A stretch of DNA of 24,881 nt from Euryarchaeota archaeon UBA486 (GTDB lineage Archaea; Thermoplasmatota; Poseidoniia; Poseidoniales; Poseidoniaceae). Of the stretch, positions 6,734 to 14,004 are shown in pieces. The notes below the pieces were generated by a model. That model was not told the origin of the DNA and did no database searches. It saw only the letters and a list, made by a program, of their open reading frames with translations. Both the position numbers and the translations under genes were made by a program. The stretch's first letter is position 1. Each line of letters begins with the position of its first letter. Location of the stretch: positions 6,866 to 31,746 of the forward strand of contig DAET01000073.1 of assembly GCA_002497765.1 (NCBI GenBank), read 5' to 3'.

Positions 6734-9346
6734 ATGCCTCACGTCGTTCATCCCCTCCTCAAGGATGGCGTCGAGGCACGAGGCTACCAGCTGCGGTCAC
6801 TTGAGCGCATCCTCTCGTTTTCCAGTTTGATGGTGATGCCGACCGGGTTTGGAAAAACGGCAGTCGAATGGATGGCGATGGCTGAATACTTACGAATCGG
6901 GGCCCAGAAGATCGTGCTCATTGCCCCAACGACGGGACTGGTTGACCAGCAGATGACCATGGCCAAGGAGCGACTCAACCTTCCCGAAGAGCGTATCATC
7001 GCCTACACGGGAGACACCGCCCCCGACAAACGCCAGGCGCTATGGGAGAGCGCTACCGTGGTGATGGCGACGCCCCAAGTCATTCGAAACGACGCCATGA
7101 ACGGCCTCATTGATTTGGCATCGGTCGAGTTACTCATCCTCGACGAAGCCCACCACGCCACGGGAAACCACGCCTACGCCCAGGTGGGTAACATGTACCA
7201 GCGGGCGAACACGAAGGGCAGGGTCTTGGCCGCCACCGCCAGTCCTGGCTCAACGCTACGCAACATCAATGAGGTCCGCACCAACCTCAACGCCCACAAC
7301 CTCGACCTCTGCAAGCGAACTGAACCATTGCTCAGTGCCTACGATGTCGACATGAACATTCACACCCACCTGCTCGACCTGCCTGATACCCTGCTCTCCC
7401 TTATCGCACCCCTGCGCACCCACTTCAACGATGAGGTGGCGCATCTCCAGCGTCAAGGCTTCATGCCCACGAAGGAATACATCGGCACCAACGACATCGA
7501 ACGCGCCCAACAAAGTGCCAGTCGAGCGATTCAGCAGCGGGATGTGCGGGGCTACGATGCAGCCCGGCGGGTGGCCGACTTGCGACGCATTCACATGCTG
7601 ATGAACCTCATGCAAACCCAAGGCACCAAGGTGGCTCAAGCCTTCCTGAACCGCGCGGAGGAAGAGGGGCGAAGCGGCCGCAAAACCAACCGCATGCTGG
7701 CGCTGCCGGTGATTCATCAACTCCGACTCGCCCTGAACGATCTCGATGAGCTCCACCCCAAGGCGCCCCTCGTCGCGTCGTTGGTGGTGGAAGAACTCCG
7801 GGAGAAACCACAAGGGAAGGTGCTGATCTTCACTGAATACAGGGATTCAGTGGAGCGATTGGTCGCCCTGCTCAACAAGAACGACGGGATCGAAGCGGAT
7901 GCCTTCATCGGACAATCCTCTCGAGGCGCACAAAAGGGCATGACGCAAAAACAGCAGTTGGCGCAGTTGAATCGTTTCCGAAGCGGCGAGATCAACGTGC
8001 TCGTCGCCACCTCCGTTGGCGAAGAAGGCCTCGATGTACCTGCAGCCGACCTCGTCGTTCTGTACGAGCCGGTCCCGAGTGCGGTACGGGCCATCCAGCG
8101 CCGGGGTCGAACCGCACGCCAACGAGCGGGGTCCGTGCACGTGCTCATCGCCAAGAACACAAGAGACGCTTACGTCCACAAGGCCTCAGAGCGCCAAGAG
8201 GAGAACATGCACCGCCTGATGGTGAAACTCGTTCGACAAAAACAACTCAACGAAACCTTTGACGTGGATGCACACGCCCTCGATGCCTTCTCGGTTCAAC
8301 TCGATGACAGAACCACCCCTGCCAAAGCATTCCTAGATGGTGAATTGGAACGTTATCCTCCCGTTGATGAGGCACCTTCAAATTCTATAGAAAGGAGTGT
8401 TAAGAGTTCGCCTCGGAACGAAACAGTGGCCCCGCCACTTCGTCCGGACCAACTTCGCCCGCGGGAACAATCCAGCCTGTTTGCCTTCGAACTTGAAGAG
8501 GAAAGCCAACCCGACGGGCAACGTATCACACCCGCATCCATGGACGCAGTGCTCAACGCAGCCGACCGAGAAATCAGCGAACTCAACGAGGTCAACGGTG
8601 AGGGCAACACCATCCACATCGACCACCGTGAGGGGCGCTCAACGTTACCGAGCTACCTTCAGGGCCTCGGCTTTCAAACAAGACTCACACAACTCCCATG
8701 TGGCGACATTCGACTGTCGGAACGAATCCTCGTTGAGCGAAAATCGGCCAGGGATCTGCTTGAATCCATCAAATCAGGCCGCTTGCTCCACCAGTGTCGC
8801 AGTCTGCAAGCCAGTGCACAACGTCCGTTACTCTTGATTGAAACGGGCGGCGAAGGAACCTACAGCGTTCACCCGAACGCCGTCTTGGGGGCGCTCGCCC
8901 ACATCACGCTCGACCTTGGCGTGCCCGTCATGATGGTGAAAGGGCCACTGGAAGCGGCCCATTTCCTTGGTGTGGCGGCCAAACGAGAACACGATGCACT
9001 TCAGCGCCTGCACGAGTTTGTCAGCACTACGCCGTCGAACGAGGCCAAGGTCAGTGCAGCCGTTGCTGTGGCCAAGCGAGAAGTGGAGGCGCTCGCAGAA
9101 CAGCCACACCAACGTCACCCGTGGCTTGACAATCGACGCGAACATCTCGAACGATGCTTTGACCACACTGTGTCTCCCTTGGCCGAGGGAGACCACGACC
9201 TGCTCGGGCTGTTTGCTGCGTATTCACCTGACATCGGAGGGCTTCTCTCGGCGACCCCCGATGGCATGGTTGCAAAAACGGGGTGCTCTCAGGCATTGGC
9301 CGCTCGCGCCATCAAGGCGCTCAACCGAGACATCACGAGCCAATGA
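6734..9346 (+). CDS. hef: Hef-type helicase-nuclease (FANCM/XPF family)
   Basis: DNA repair enzyme that remodels and cuts stalled forks and branched DNA. 870 residues from the ATG at 6734; a TTG nine codons upstream is possible, but the family N-terminus begins around HPLLKDGVEARGYQL. The SF2 helicase core shows PTGFGKT (36-42, Walker A), DEAHH (137-141), ATASPG (motif III) and QRRGRTAR (455-462, motif VI). After a variable linker comes an ERCC4-type nuclease with GD (657-658) and ERKxxxD (ERK 668-670, D674), so both activities look intact. The C-terminal helix-hairpin-helix region is poorly conserved: the usual GIG turns are absent and only a KTGCSQALAARAI segment resembles one. Its 3' end overlaps the convergent HdrB-like gene by 14 bp. 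Confidence 0.93.
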   Translation: MPHVVHPLLKDGVEARGYQLRSLERILSFSSLMVMPTGFGKTAVEWMAMAEYLRIGAQKIVLIAPTTGLVDQQMTMAKERLNLPEERIIAYTGDTAPDKRQALWESATVVMATPQVIRNDAMNGLIDLASVELLILDEAHHATGNHAYAQVGNMYQRANTKGRVLAATASPGSTLRNINEVRTNLNAHNLDLCKRTEPLLSAYDVDMNIHTHLLDLPDTLLSLIAPLRTHFNDEVAHLQRQGFMPTKEYIGTNDIERAQQSASRAIQQRDVRGYDAARRVADLRRIHMLMNLMQTQGTKVAQAFLNRAEEEGRSGRKTNRMLALPVIHQLRLALNDLDELHPKAPLVASLVVEELREKPQGKVLIFTEYRDSVERLVALLNKNDGIEADAFIGQSSRGAQKGMTQKQQLAQLNRFRSGEINVLVATSVGEEGLDVPAADLVVLYEPVPSAVRAIQRRGRTARQRAGSVHVLIAKNTRDAYVHKASERQEENMHRLMVKLVRQKQLNETFDVDAHALDAFSVQLDDRTTPAKAFLDGELERYPPVDEAPSNSIERSVKSSPRNETVAPPLRPDQLRPREQSSLFAFELEEESQPDGQRITPASMDAVLNAADREISELNEVNGEGNTIHIDHREGRSTLPSYLQGLGFQTRLTQLPCGDIRLSERILVERKSARDLLESIKSGRLLHQCRSLQASAQRPLLLIETGGEGTYSVHPNAVLGALAHITLDLGVPVMMVKGPLEAAHFLGVAAKREHDALQRLHEFVSTTPSNEAKVSAAVAVAKREVEALAEQPHQRHPWLDNRREHLERCFDHTVSPLAEGDHDLLGLFAAYSPDIGGLLSATPDGMVAKTGCSQALAARAIKALNRDITSQ

Positions 9347-10190
9347 GTCGGACGCGGGTTCGCAGTTGAGCCAAGCGGTCAGGGTAGAACCCAAGTGCGA
9401 AAGCCACGAGTTCAGCCAAATGGCAAACAGGAACGCTGGTTCGCTTTCCACTCACCCGTCCTGCTTTGGACTGGTAGGAGTCGAGGTTGATGTGAGACAC
9501 CGTGCAGGCGCTCACCACCAAATCAGCACCGGATTGGATGGCATCGGAAAGCACTGCAGCGGTCATGGCAAGCGAGGAATCTTCGAGGGTGAGCATCGAA
9601 GTGGAGCCTACGCTCATGCACTTGGATTCATAGTCCACAGGCGTCCCACCGAGCGCCTCGATGAGTTGCTCCATGTAGGTGGGCATGAACGGGTCATCGC
9701 CTGCACAAGCACCATCACGCTGCATGTCGGGGCCGTAGTAGGCGGCGATGTTCATCTTGAGCGGGTTCTTCACGGCATCTCGGACCTTGTCCAGGCCGAT
9801 CTCTTCTACAAGGTAGTGGAGCAAGTGCCAGGATTGAGCCTCTCCGCTGAATTCAACCTTTGAGGTGCGAGCGACCAAGTTGTTGACGGTGCTGGCATAG
9901 ACCGGATCTCGCTCCATGTCCAAAGCGGTGTTGCACATGATGGCATGACTGGTTGCACAGGTGGTCATCACGTCAAGGCCCTTCGCTTCTGCGAGAGCGA
10001 GGTTTCGAGCCACCAAGGCGTCTTGCAGCTTTGGCGTGGCTTGCTTGATGACGTTGCCACCGTCGCTGCTGGCACGTGGCAATTCAACCAGCTGAATGTT
10101 GAGGGCCTTGCACAGCGGCTGAATGCAATCTTCAACCTCGGCTGCACCTGCTCGAGCGACGTTTCCGGGGTAGTATGCAATCTTCGCCAT
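9333..10190 (-). CDS. HdrB/SdhE-like CCG-domain protein with most cluster cysteines lost
   Basis: 285 residues with the two-domain layout of heterodisulfide reductase subunit B and the SdhE/TfrB-type CCG subunit: AYYPGN, ARNLALAEAKGLDVMTTC in domain 1; AAYYGPDM, LIEALGGTPVDYESK and GADLVVSACTVSHINLD in domain 2; then VPVCHLAELVAFALGF. In active relatives each domain carries C, CC(G) and CxxC ligands. Here YPGC is YPGN (N10), CCG is SDG (42-44), CxxC is CATS (78-81), GCH is GPD (P154), the second CCG region reads KCMSVG (190-195) and the second CxxC is CTVS (229-232). It is therefore unlikely to hold the usual noncubane clusters. The start has a perfect TGAGGTGA SD containing the stop of the upstream fusion gene, so the two are translated together. 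The family is clear; the function is unknown. Confidence 0.8.
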   Translation of the reverse strand: MAKIAYYPGNVARAGAAEVEDCIQPLCKALNIQLVELPRASSDGGNVIKQATPKLQDALVARNLALAEAKGLDVMTTCATSHAIMCNTALDMERDPVYASTVNNLVARTSKVEFSGEAQSWHLLHYLVEEIGLDKVRDAVKNPLKMNIAAYYGPDMQRDGACAGDDPFMPTYMEQLIEALGGTPVDYESKCMSVGSTSMLTLEDSSLAMTAAVLSDAIQSGADLVVSACTVSHINLDSYQSKAGRVSGKRTSVPVCHLAELVAFALGFYPDRLAQLRTRVRLIGS

Positions 10191-10194
10191 GAAC

Positions 10195-10202
10195 TCACCT
10201 CA
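10195..10202 (-). promoter_or_regulatory. SD of the HdrB-like gene merged with the upstream stop codon (TGAGGTGA)
   Basis: The octamer holds the TGA of the ferredoxin-flavodoxin-SdhB-like gene and an SD 4 nt before the ATG at 10190. It is the same arrangement as in the ribosomal operon and points to coupled translation of the two redox proteins. Confidence 0.8.
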
Positions 10203-12164
10203 GAACCGCTGGTCGATTTCGTTGAACAGGCTGACCACTTCGTGGTAGTTCTCAACCCGACTGTTGAACATCTTTGGGATACGGCCCAGGCCCGCTGGTG
10301 GGACCAACAGCGCCTGCAGCCCACGGATGGGCGGCCCACCGTTGCGGGTGAAGGCGAGCGCCATTCGAGCCGAAACACCGCTGAAAACGTTGCTCACAAG
10401 GCCGAGCGGCCCCAGCACTTGTCGGTACAGGGTGGTTTCGTTCACGTTGCCGGACCACTTCACGCTGCGACCGTACCACTTGACCAAACGGCCGGACTTT
10501 CCACCGTATCGGGACTGGTTGAGCAAAGCGCCACGGGCTTCGTTCAAGGAACGAGCCGCCAGACGACCGTCTTCGCCGTAGCGCATGAGACTGGCGTGGT
10601 CGGCTTCCGACCAAACCCCGTCCTTCTCTTGGAGCGAAGTCATGATGCTCTTGCGCTGCTTTTCAGAGGTACGTGGGTCAAGCACACGGAGCCACTGTTG
10701 GAAGTGGACACCAGGGCCTTCGTAGTGCTGGTCGTGGGGCAGCGTGTCCGACATGGCTTGGATGAGTTGGAAGGAGAGCACATCGCCAGCCTGGTGGAGA
10801 GCGGTTGCAGCGGCGGAATCCATGGTGCCCATGGCTTGGCCGGAGGGGAGGTGTTCGCCCTCTCGAGGATCGGTGCGCATCCAAGGCTCTGCACGGCTGC
10901 GGTGGCCTTCGTAGCGAGCCGTGTCAACGACCAAGTCCCGAACCACGGGGTGGCCTGGAAGCGGCTCGATGCGGACCCGACCGCCGTCCTTGGCCAACTC
11001 GCTGATTTGTGCACAGTCCGCAAGAACGATGCGACCATTGACTCGAACGCCAGTGGTGGGCGTCCCCGCTGAACCACCACGACGGAAGGCAAGGCTGCCG
11101 TCAACCTCGCGCTGCATGGTGATGAGCAGGTCTTGGACCGTAGCATGGCCGGGAACGGCACAAGTAAGCGTGTCCCATCCGGATTCGCCGGCCTCGGGAC
11201 AATATCGGAAAATTTCGAGCGTGATGGTCAGGTCAGCCTTCTCAATGACACCGGGGGCAAAGTCGCCCTCAACGACATCGTCATCGTCGCCGGCGCCGTA
11301 CGCCTTCATTTCCTCAAGAAGCTCAACCTGCAACGTGCCGGACTCATCGACGCATGCCAGCATGGGAAGGGCTTGTTCAACCCAAATCTTCCAAGGAGGC
11401 TCAAAGTCAACGTCGCATTCCTGAATGGGGTAGGCTTCCGTTCCGCCCAAGGCAGCCAGTTTGTCGTTCCAGTCGTGGCCGGCCTTACAGAATTCGTCGT
11501 AGGAGGTGTCGCCAATGGCGCACACGGAGAAATGAACGCTACCGAGAGCAGGCCCGTTGGCATTGATGGCGTTCCACATGGCGTCGGCGTTATCGGGCAT
11601 TTCGCCCTCGCCCCAAGTGGACGTGATGATCATGACACGCTTCATGGTCGCCAAGCGAGCGGGGTCAAAGCCGTCCATGTCAACGATGTTGGGCTCAAGG
11701 CCGTAGTTAGCGGCGAGTTTGGCGGTTTTTTCAGCCAAACCTGCGGCGTTTCCAGTTTGGGAACCGAAGAGGATGTTGATGGAACGGTCGCCGGCAAACA
11801 CGGCGTTCAAGGCGTCGGACACGCCAGCCGCAGGAGCGACAGCGGCCGCCGGTGCGGCTGCTTCAGCCTCAACAGGAGCGGCTTCAACCACCGCTTCTTC
11901 TGCACCGTCGGACACCAATTCGTACTTGATGACTTCAACGGGACAGGCCTCGGCGGCTTCGATGATGATGTCGCCAAGTTCCGCACCCAGCGTCCCAACC
12001 AGCGGGGAGCCCCCGACGTTTCGGTCGAAGTTACCATCGGTACGAACAGCCGCCAGAATGAACGAGGAATCATCGGTGACCTCGAAGACCTCAGGACAGA
12101 TGTCCTGACAGGCATCGCAGGTAATACAATCTTCGTCAATCCAAACTTTTGCGACGGATGCCAT
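10200..12164 (-). CDS. Ferredoxin-flavodoxin fusion to an SdhB-like domain lacking Fe-S ligands
   Basis: 654 residues in three parts. Residues 1-82: single-cluster ferredoxin with C13, C16, C19 and distal C74 before P75 (an extra C23 is present). Residues 83-125: Ala/Glu/Pro-rich linker. Residues 129-270: CysJ-like flavodoxin with the FMN loops GSQTGNA (134-140), STWGEGEMPDNA (182-193) and AIGDTSYDEFC (216-226). Residues 312 to about 650: homologue of the SdhB/FrdB/TfrB iron-sulfur subunit, recognisable from LEIFRYCPE, LAFRR, VNGRIVLAD, PLPGHPVVRDLVVD, YEGPGVHFQQWLRVLDPR and SVKWSGNVNE. In that part the 2Fe-2S motif is RRGGSAGTPTTG (361-372): the four cysteines align gap-free with G364, P369, G372 and D383. 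The later 4Fe-4S/3Fe-4S cysteine motifs are also missing (the stretch after GVWSEADH has no cysteine). Start ATG 12164 has AGAGGTCA upstream. Likely an electron carrier or scaffold acting with the next gene; the role is inferred. Confidence 0.85.
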   Translation of the reverse strand: MASVAKVWIDEDCITCDACQDICPEVFEVTDDSSFILAAVRTDGNFDRNVGGSPLVGTLGAELGDIIIEAAEACPVEVIKYELVSDGAEEAVVEAAPVEAEAAAPAAAVAPAAGVSDALNAVFAGDRSINILFGSQTGNAAGLAEKTAKLAANYGLEPNIVDMDGFDPARLATMKRVMIITSTWGEGEMPDNADAMWNAINANGPALGSVHFSVCAIGDTSYDEFCKAGHDWNDKLAALGGTEAYPIQECDVDFEPPWKIWVEQALPMLACVDESGTLQVELLEEMKAYGAGDDDDVVEGDFAPGVIEKADLTITLEIFRYCPEAGESGWDTLTCAVPGHATVQDLLITMQREVDGSLAFRRGGSAGTPTTGVRVNGRIVLADCAQISELAKDGGRVRIEPLPGHPVVRDLVVDTARYEGHRSRAEPWMRTDPREGEHLPSGQAMGTMDSAAATALHQAGDVLSFQLIQAMSDTLPHDQHYEGPGVHFQQWLRVLDPRTSEKQRKSIMTSLQEKDGVWSEADHASLMRYGEDGRLAARSLNEARGALLNQSRYGGKSGRLVKWYGRSVKWSGNVNETTLYRQVLGPLGLVSNVFSGVSARMALAFTRNGGPPIRGLQALLVPPAGLGRIPKMFNSRVENYHEVVSLFNEIDQRF

Positions 12165-12201
12165 GGGATGACCTCTTGCTCACGCTCTGTGGGCAATCTT
12201 T

Positions 12202-12217
12202 GCCAGCCTTGACTGGC
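12202..12217. repeat. Small dyad GCCAG-N6-CTGGC at the predicted transcription start of the redox operon
   Basis: A perfect 5-bp inverted repeat with a 6-nt centre lies just downstream of the TATA box at 12227-12234, at the expected initiation site. The position fits an operator, but a repeat of this size can arise by chance. Confidence 0.35.
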
Positions 12218-12226
12218 CTTTGAAGG

Positions 12227-12234
12227 TTATTATC
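12227..12234 (-). promoter_or_regulatory. TATA-like element for the redox operon
   Basis: Minus strand GTTTGATAATAACC in the 136-nt gap between the thermosome stop and the fusion gene. It predicts a start near 12205 and a leader of about 40 nt before the ATG at 12164. It is the only A/T-rich box in the gap on the correct side. Confidence 0.5.
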
Positions 12235-12235
12235 A

Positions 12236-12265
12236 AACCACGAGCCGAAAAGGCTTCCAGTGGTT
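12236..12265. repeat. Imperfect hairpin downstream of the thermosome gene
   Basis: Inverted repeat AACCAC/GTGGTT enclosing AGCC/GGCT with a TTTTC loop. On the minus strand it is followed by TTTG. It may be a weak 3'-end structure for the thermosome transcript or an element upstream of the redox promoter. No long T-run is present. Confidence 0.3.
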
Positions 12266-12300
12266 CGTTTTTGGCCTCATTTTGTAGCAGGTTTTGGACA

Positions 12301-13923
12301 TCACATGTGGAAGTCGCCCATGTCGCCCATGCCTTCGTCCATGGGCACGCCCTTGGACGAGATGACGTCGTCAATGCGTAGGATCATGATGGCCGTTTCC
12401 GTTGCGGACTGGATGGCTTGTTCCACGACGCGAAGAGGCTCGACGACGTTGGCCTCCTTCATGTCGACCACGCCGCCTTCGTAGACGTTGATACCGGCGT
12501 GCGTTTGGCCGTCAGCGTGGGCTTTCCGGAGCTCGATGAGCGTGGTGACTGGATCGAGGCCAGCGTTTTCCGCCAGTGTCCGAGGAATGATTTCCAGAGC
12601 AGAAGCAAAGGCTTCGATCGCCATCTGCTCGCGACCGCCAACGGTCTCTGCATAGGTTCGCAAGTCACGGGACACAGCGGCCAGCACGCTGCCACCACCG
12701 GTTAACACGGCGCCGTCTTCCCAAGCCACCGACACAACACCAACAGCATCGTCGAACGCACGTCGAATTTCATCCACTACGTGCTCGGTACCACCGCGGA
12801 GGAGGACGGAAACGGACTTCGCTTCGGGACAACCCGTGATGAAGGTCATGTCCGAGTCGCCGATTTTCTTTTCTTCGACACGAGAGGCTGCACCAAGGTC
12901 GTCGCCACTCATGTCTTCGAGGTTGGTGATGATGGTGCCGCCGGTGGCCTTGGCTAAGGCCTCCATGTCCGATTTCTTGGCACGGCGGATAGCAAAGATG
13001 CCTTTCTTTGAAAGGTAGTGCTGAGCGAGTTCGTCAATGCCTTTCTGACAAATGAGAACGTTGGCGCCTGCGTTCTCGATGGTGTTCACCAGGTTTCGGA
13101 TGTAGTTCTCTTCCTCCTCGAGGAACAGGGCGAGTTGGTTGGGATCGGTGATCTGAATCTTGGCATCCACTTCGGTCTTCTTGACCTCGATGGCCGAGTT
13201 CACCAGGGCGATTTTCGCATCGGAAACGCTTCGTGGCATACCGGCATGAACACGCTCCTTGTCGAGAAGAATACCGTCAATGAGGGAAGAATCCTTGATT
13301 GAACCGCCCTGACGCTTCTCGACTTTGATGTCGGAAAGGTCGACCAGGCGCTCGTCGTCTTCAATCACGCCGACGGCGTTGACGGCACGAACGCAAATGT
13401 CGGCCATGAAACTCTTGACTGCACCTGCCGACTTCCCGGTGAGGGCCGTCTTGGCCACCTCTTGGAGCACACCGTCGTCGTTTTCCGTGGAGATGCCGTG
13501 GCCTTCCATCAAACCGATGGCACGCTCGGCAGCCAAGCGGAATCCTTCGCAGATGACGGTGGGATGCACGTTCTGCTCGATGAGGTCTTCACTGCGCTTC
13601 AACAGTTCGCCCGACAGAATCACAGCCGACGTCGTGCCGTCAAAGCAATGTTGCTCTTGTGTTTTGGCGACTTCAATGATCATCTTTGCAGCAGGATGTT
13701 CGATGTCCATTTCCTTGAGGATGGTGGCGCCGTCGTTGGTGATGACCACATCACCCATCGAGTCAACGAGCATCTTGTCCATGCCCTTCGGCCCGAGCGT
13801 TGAACGAACGGCGTCGGCCACGGCTTTGGCTGCAGCGATGTTGTTGGATTGAGCTGTGCGACCTCGCGTTCGTTGTGTACCGTCTTTCAAGATGAAGATG
13901 GGTGCTTGTCCGTTTCCATACAT
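12301..13923 (-). CDS. Thermosome subunit (group II chaperonin)
   Basis: ATP-driven protein-folding chamber subunit of the CCT/TRiC type. 540 residues from the ATG at 13923, the normal length. Landmarks: RSTLGPKGMDKMLVD and VVITNDGATIL in the N-terminal equatorial part, NVHPTVICEGF, then VGGREQMAIEAFASALEIIP and the C-terminal TLAENAGLDPVTTLIELRKAH. The catalytic DGTT is kept (D95) but the preceding glycine of GDGTT is phenylalanine (HCFDGTT), an unusual change at the nucleotide site. The tail ends in a Met/Gly-rich DEGMGDMGDFHM. The start at 13923 is preferred over the ATG at 13941 because GGAGGG lies 7 nt upstream. Confidence 0.95.
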   Translation of the reverse strand: MYGNGQAPIFILKDGTQRTRGRTAQSNNIAAAKAVADAVRSTLGPKGMDKMLVDSMGDVVITNDGATILKEMDIEHPAAKMIIEVAKTQEQHCFDGTTSAVILSGELLKRSEDLIEQNVHPTVICEGFRLAAERAIGLMEGHGISTENDDGVLQEVAKTALTGKSAGAVKSFMADICVRAVNAVGVIEDDERLVDLSDIKVEKRQGGSIKDSSLIDGILLDKERVHAGMPRSVSDAKIALVNSAIEVKKTEVDAKIQITDPNQLALFLEEEENYIRNLVNTIENAGANVLICQKGIDELAQHYLSKKGIFAIRRAKKSDMEALAKATGGTIITNLEDMSGDDLGAASRVEEKKIGDSDMTFITGCPEAKSVSVLLRGGTEHVVDEIRRAFDDAVGVVSVAWEDGAVLTGGGSVLAAVSRDLRTYAETVGGREQMAIEAFASALEIIPRTLAENAGLDPVTTLIELRKAHADGQTHAGINVYEGGVVDMKEANVVEPLRVVEQAIQSATETAIMILRIDDVISSKGVPMDEGMGDMGDFHM

Positions 13924-13930
13924 GGGAATG

Positions 13931-13936
13931 CCCTCC
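13931..13936 (-). promoter_or_regulatory. SD that selects the thermosome start
   Basis: GGAGGG on the minus strand lies 7 nt before the ATG at 13923. The other candidate start, ATG at 13941, has no SD upstream, and the SD sits inside its first codons. Confidence 0.6.
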
Positions 13937-14004
13937 GGCATGGTTGGCGAGGTTGCCTGCGCCTTGAACCCTGCGCTTGGTCAGCGTGGGCTTTGGGGGG
14001 CGCC

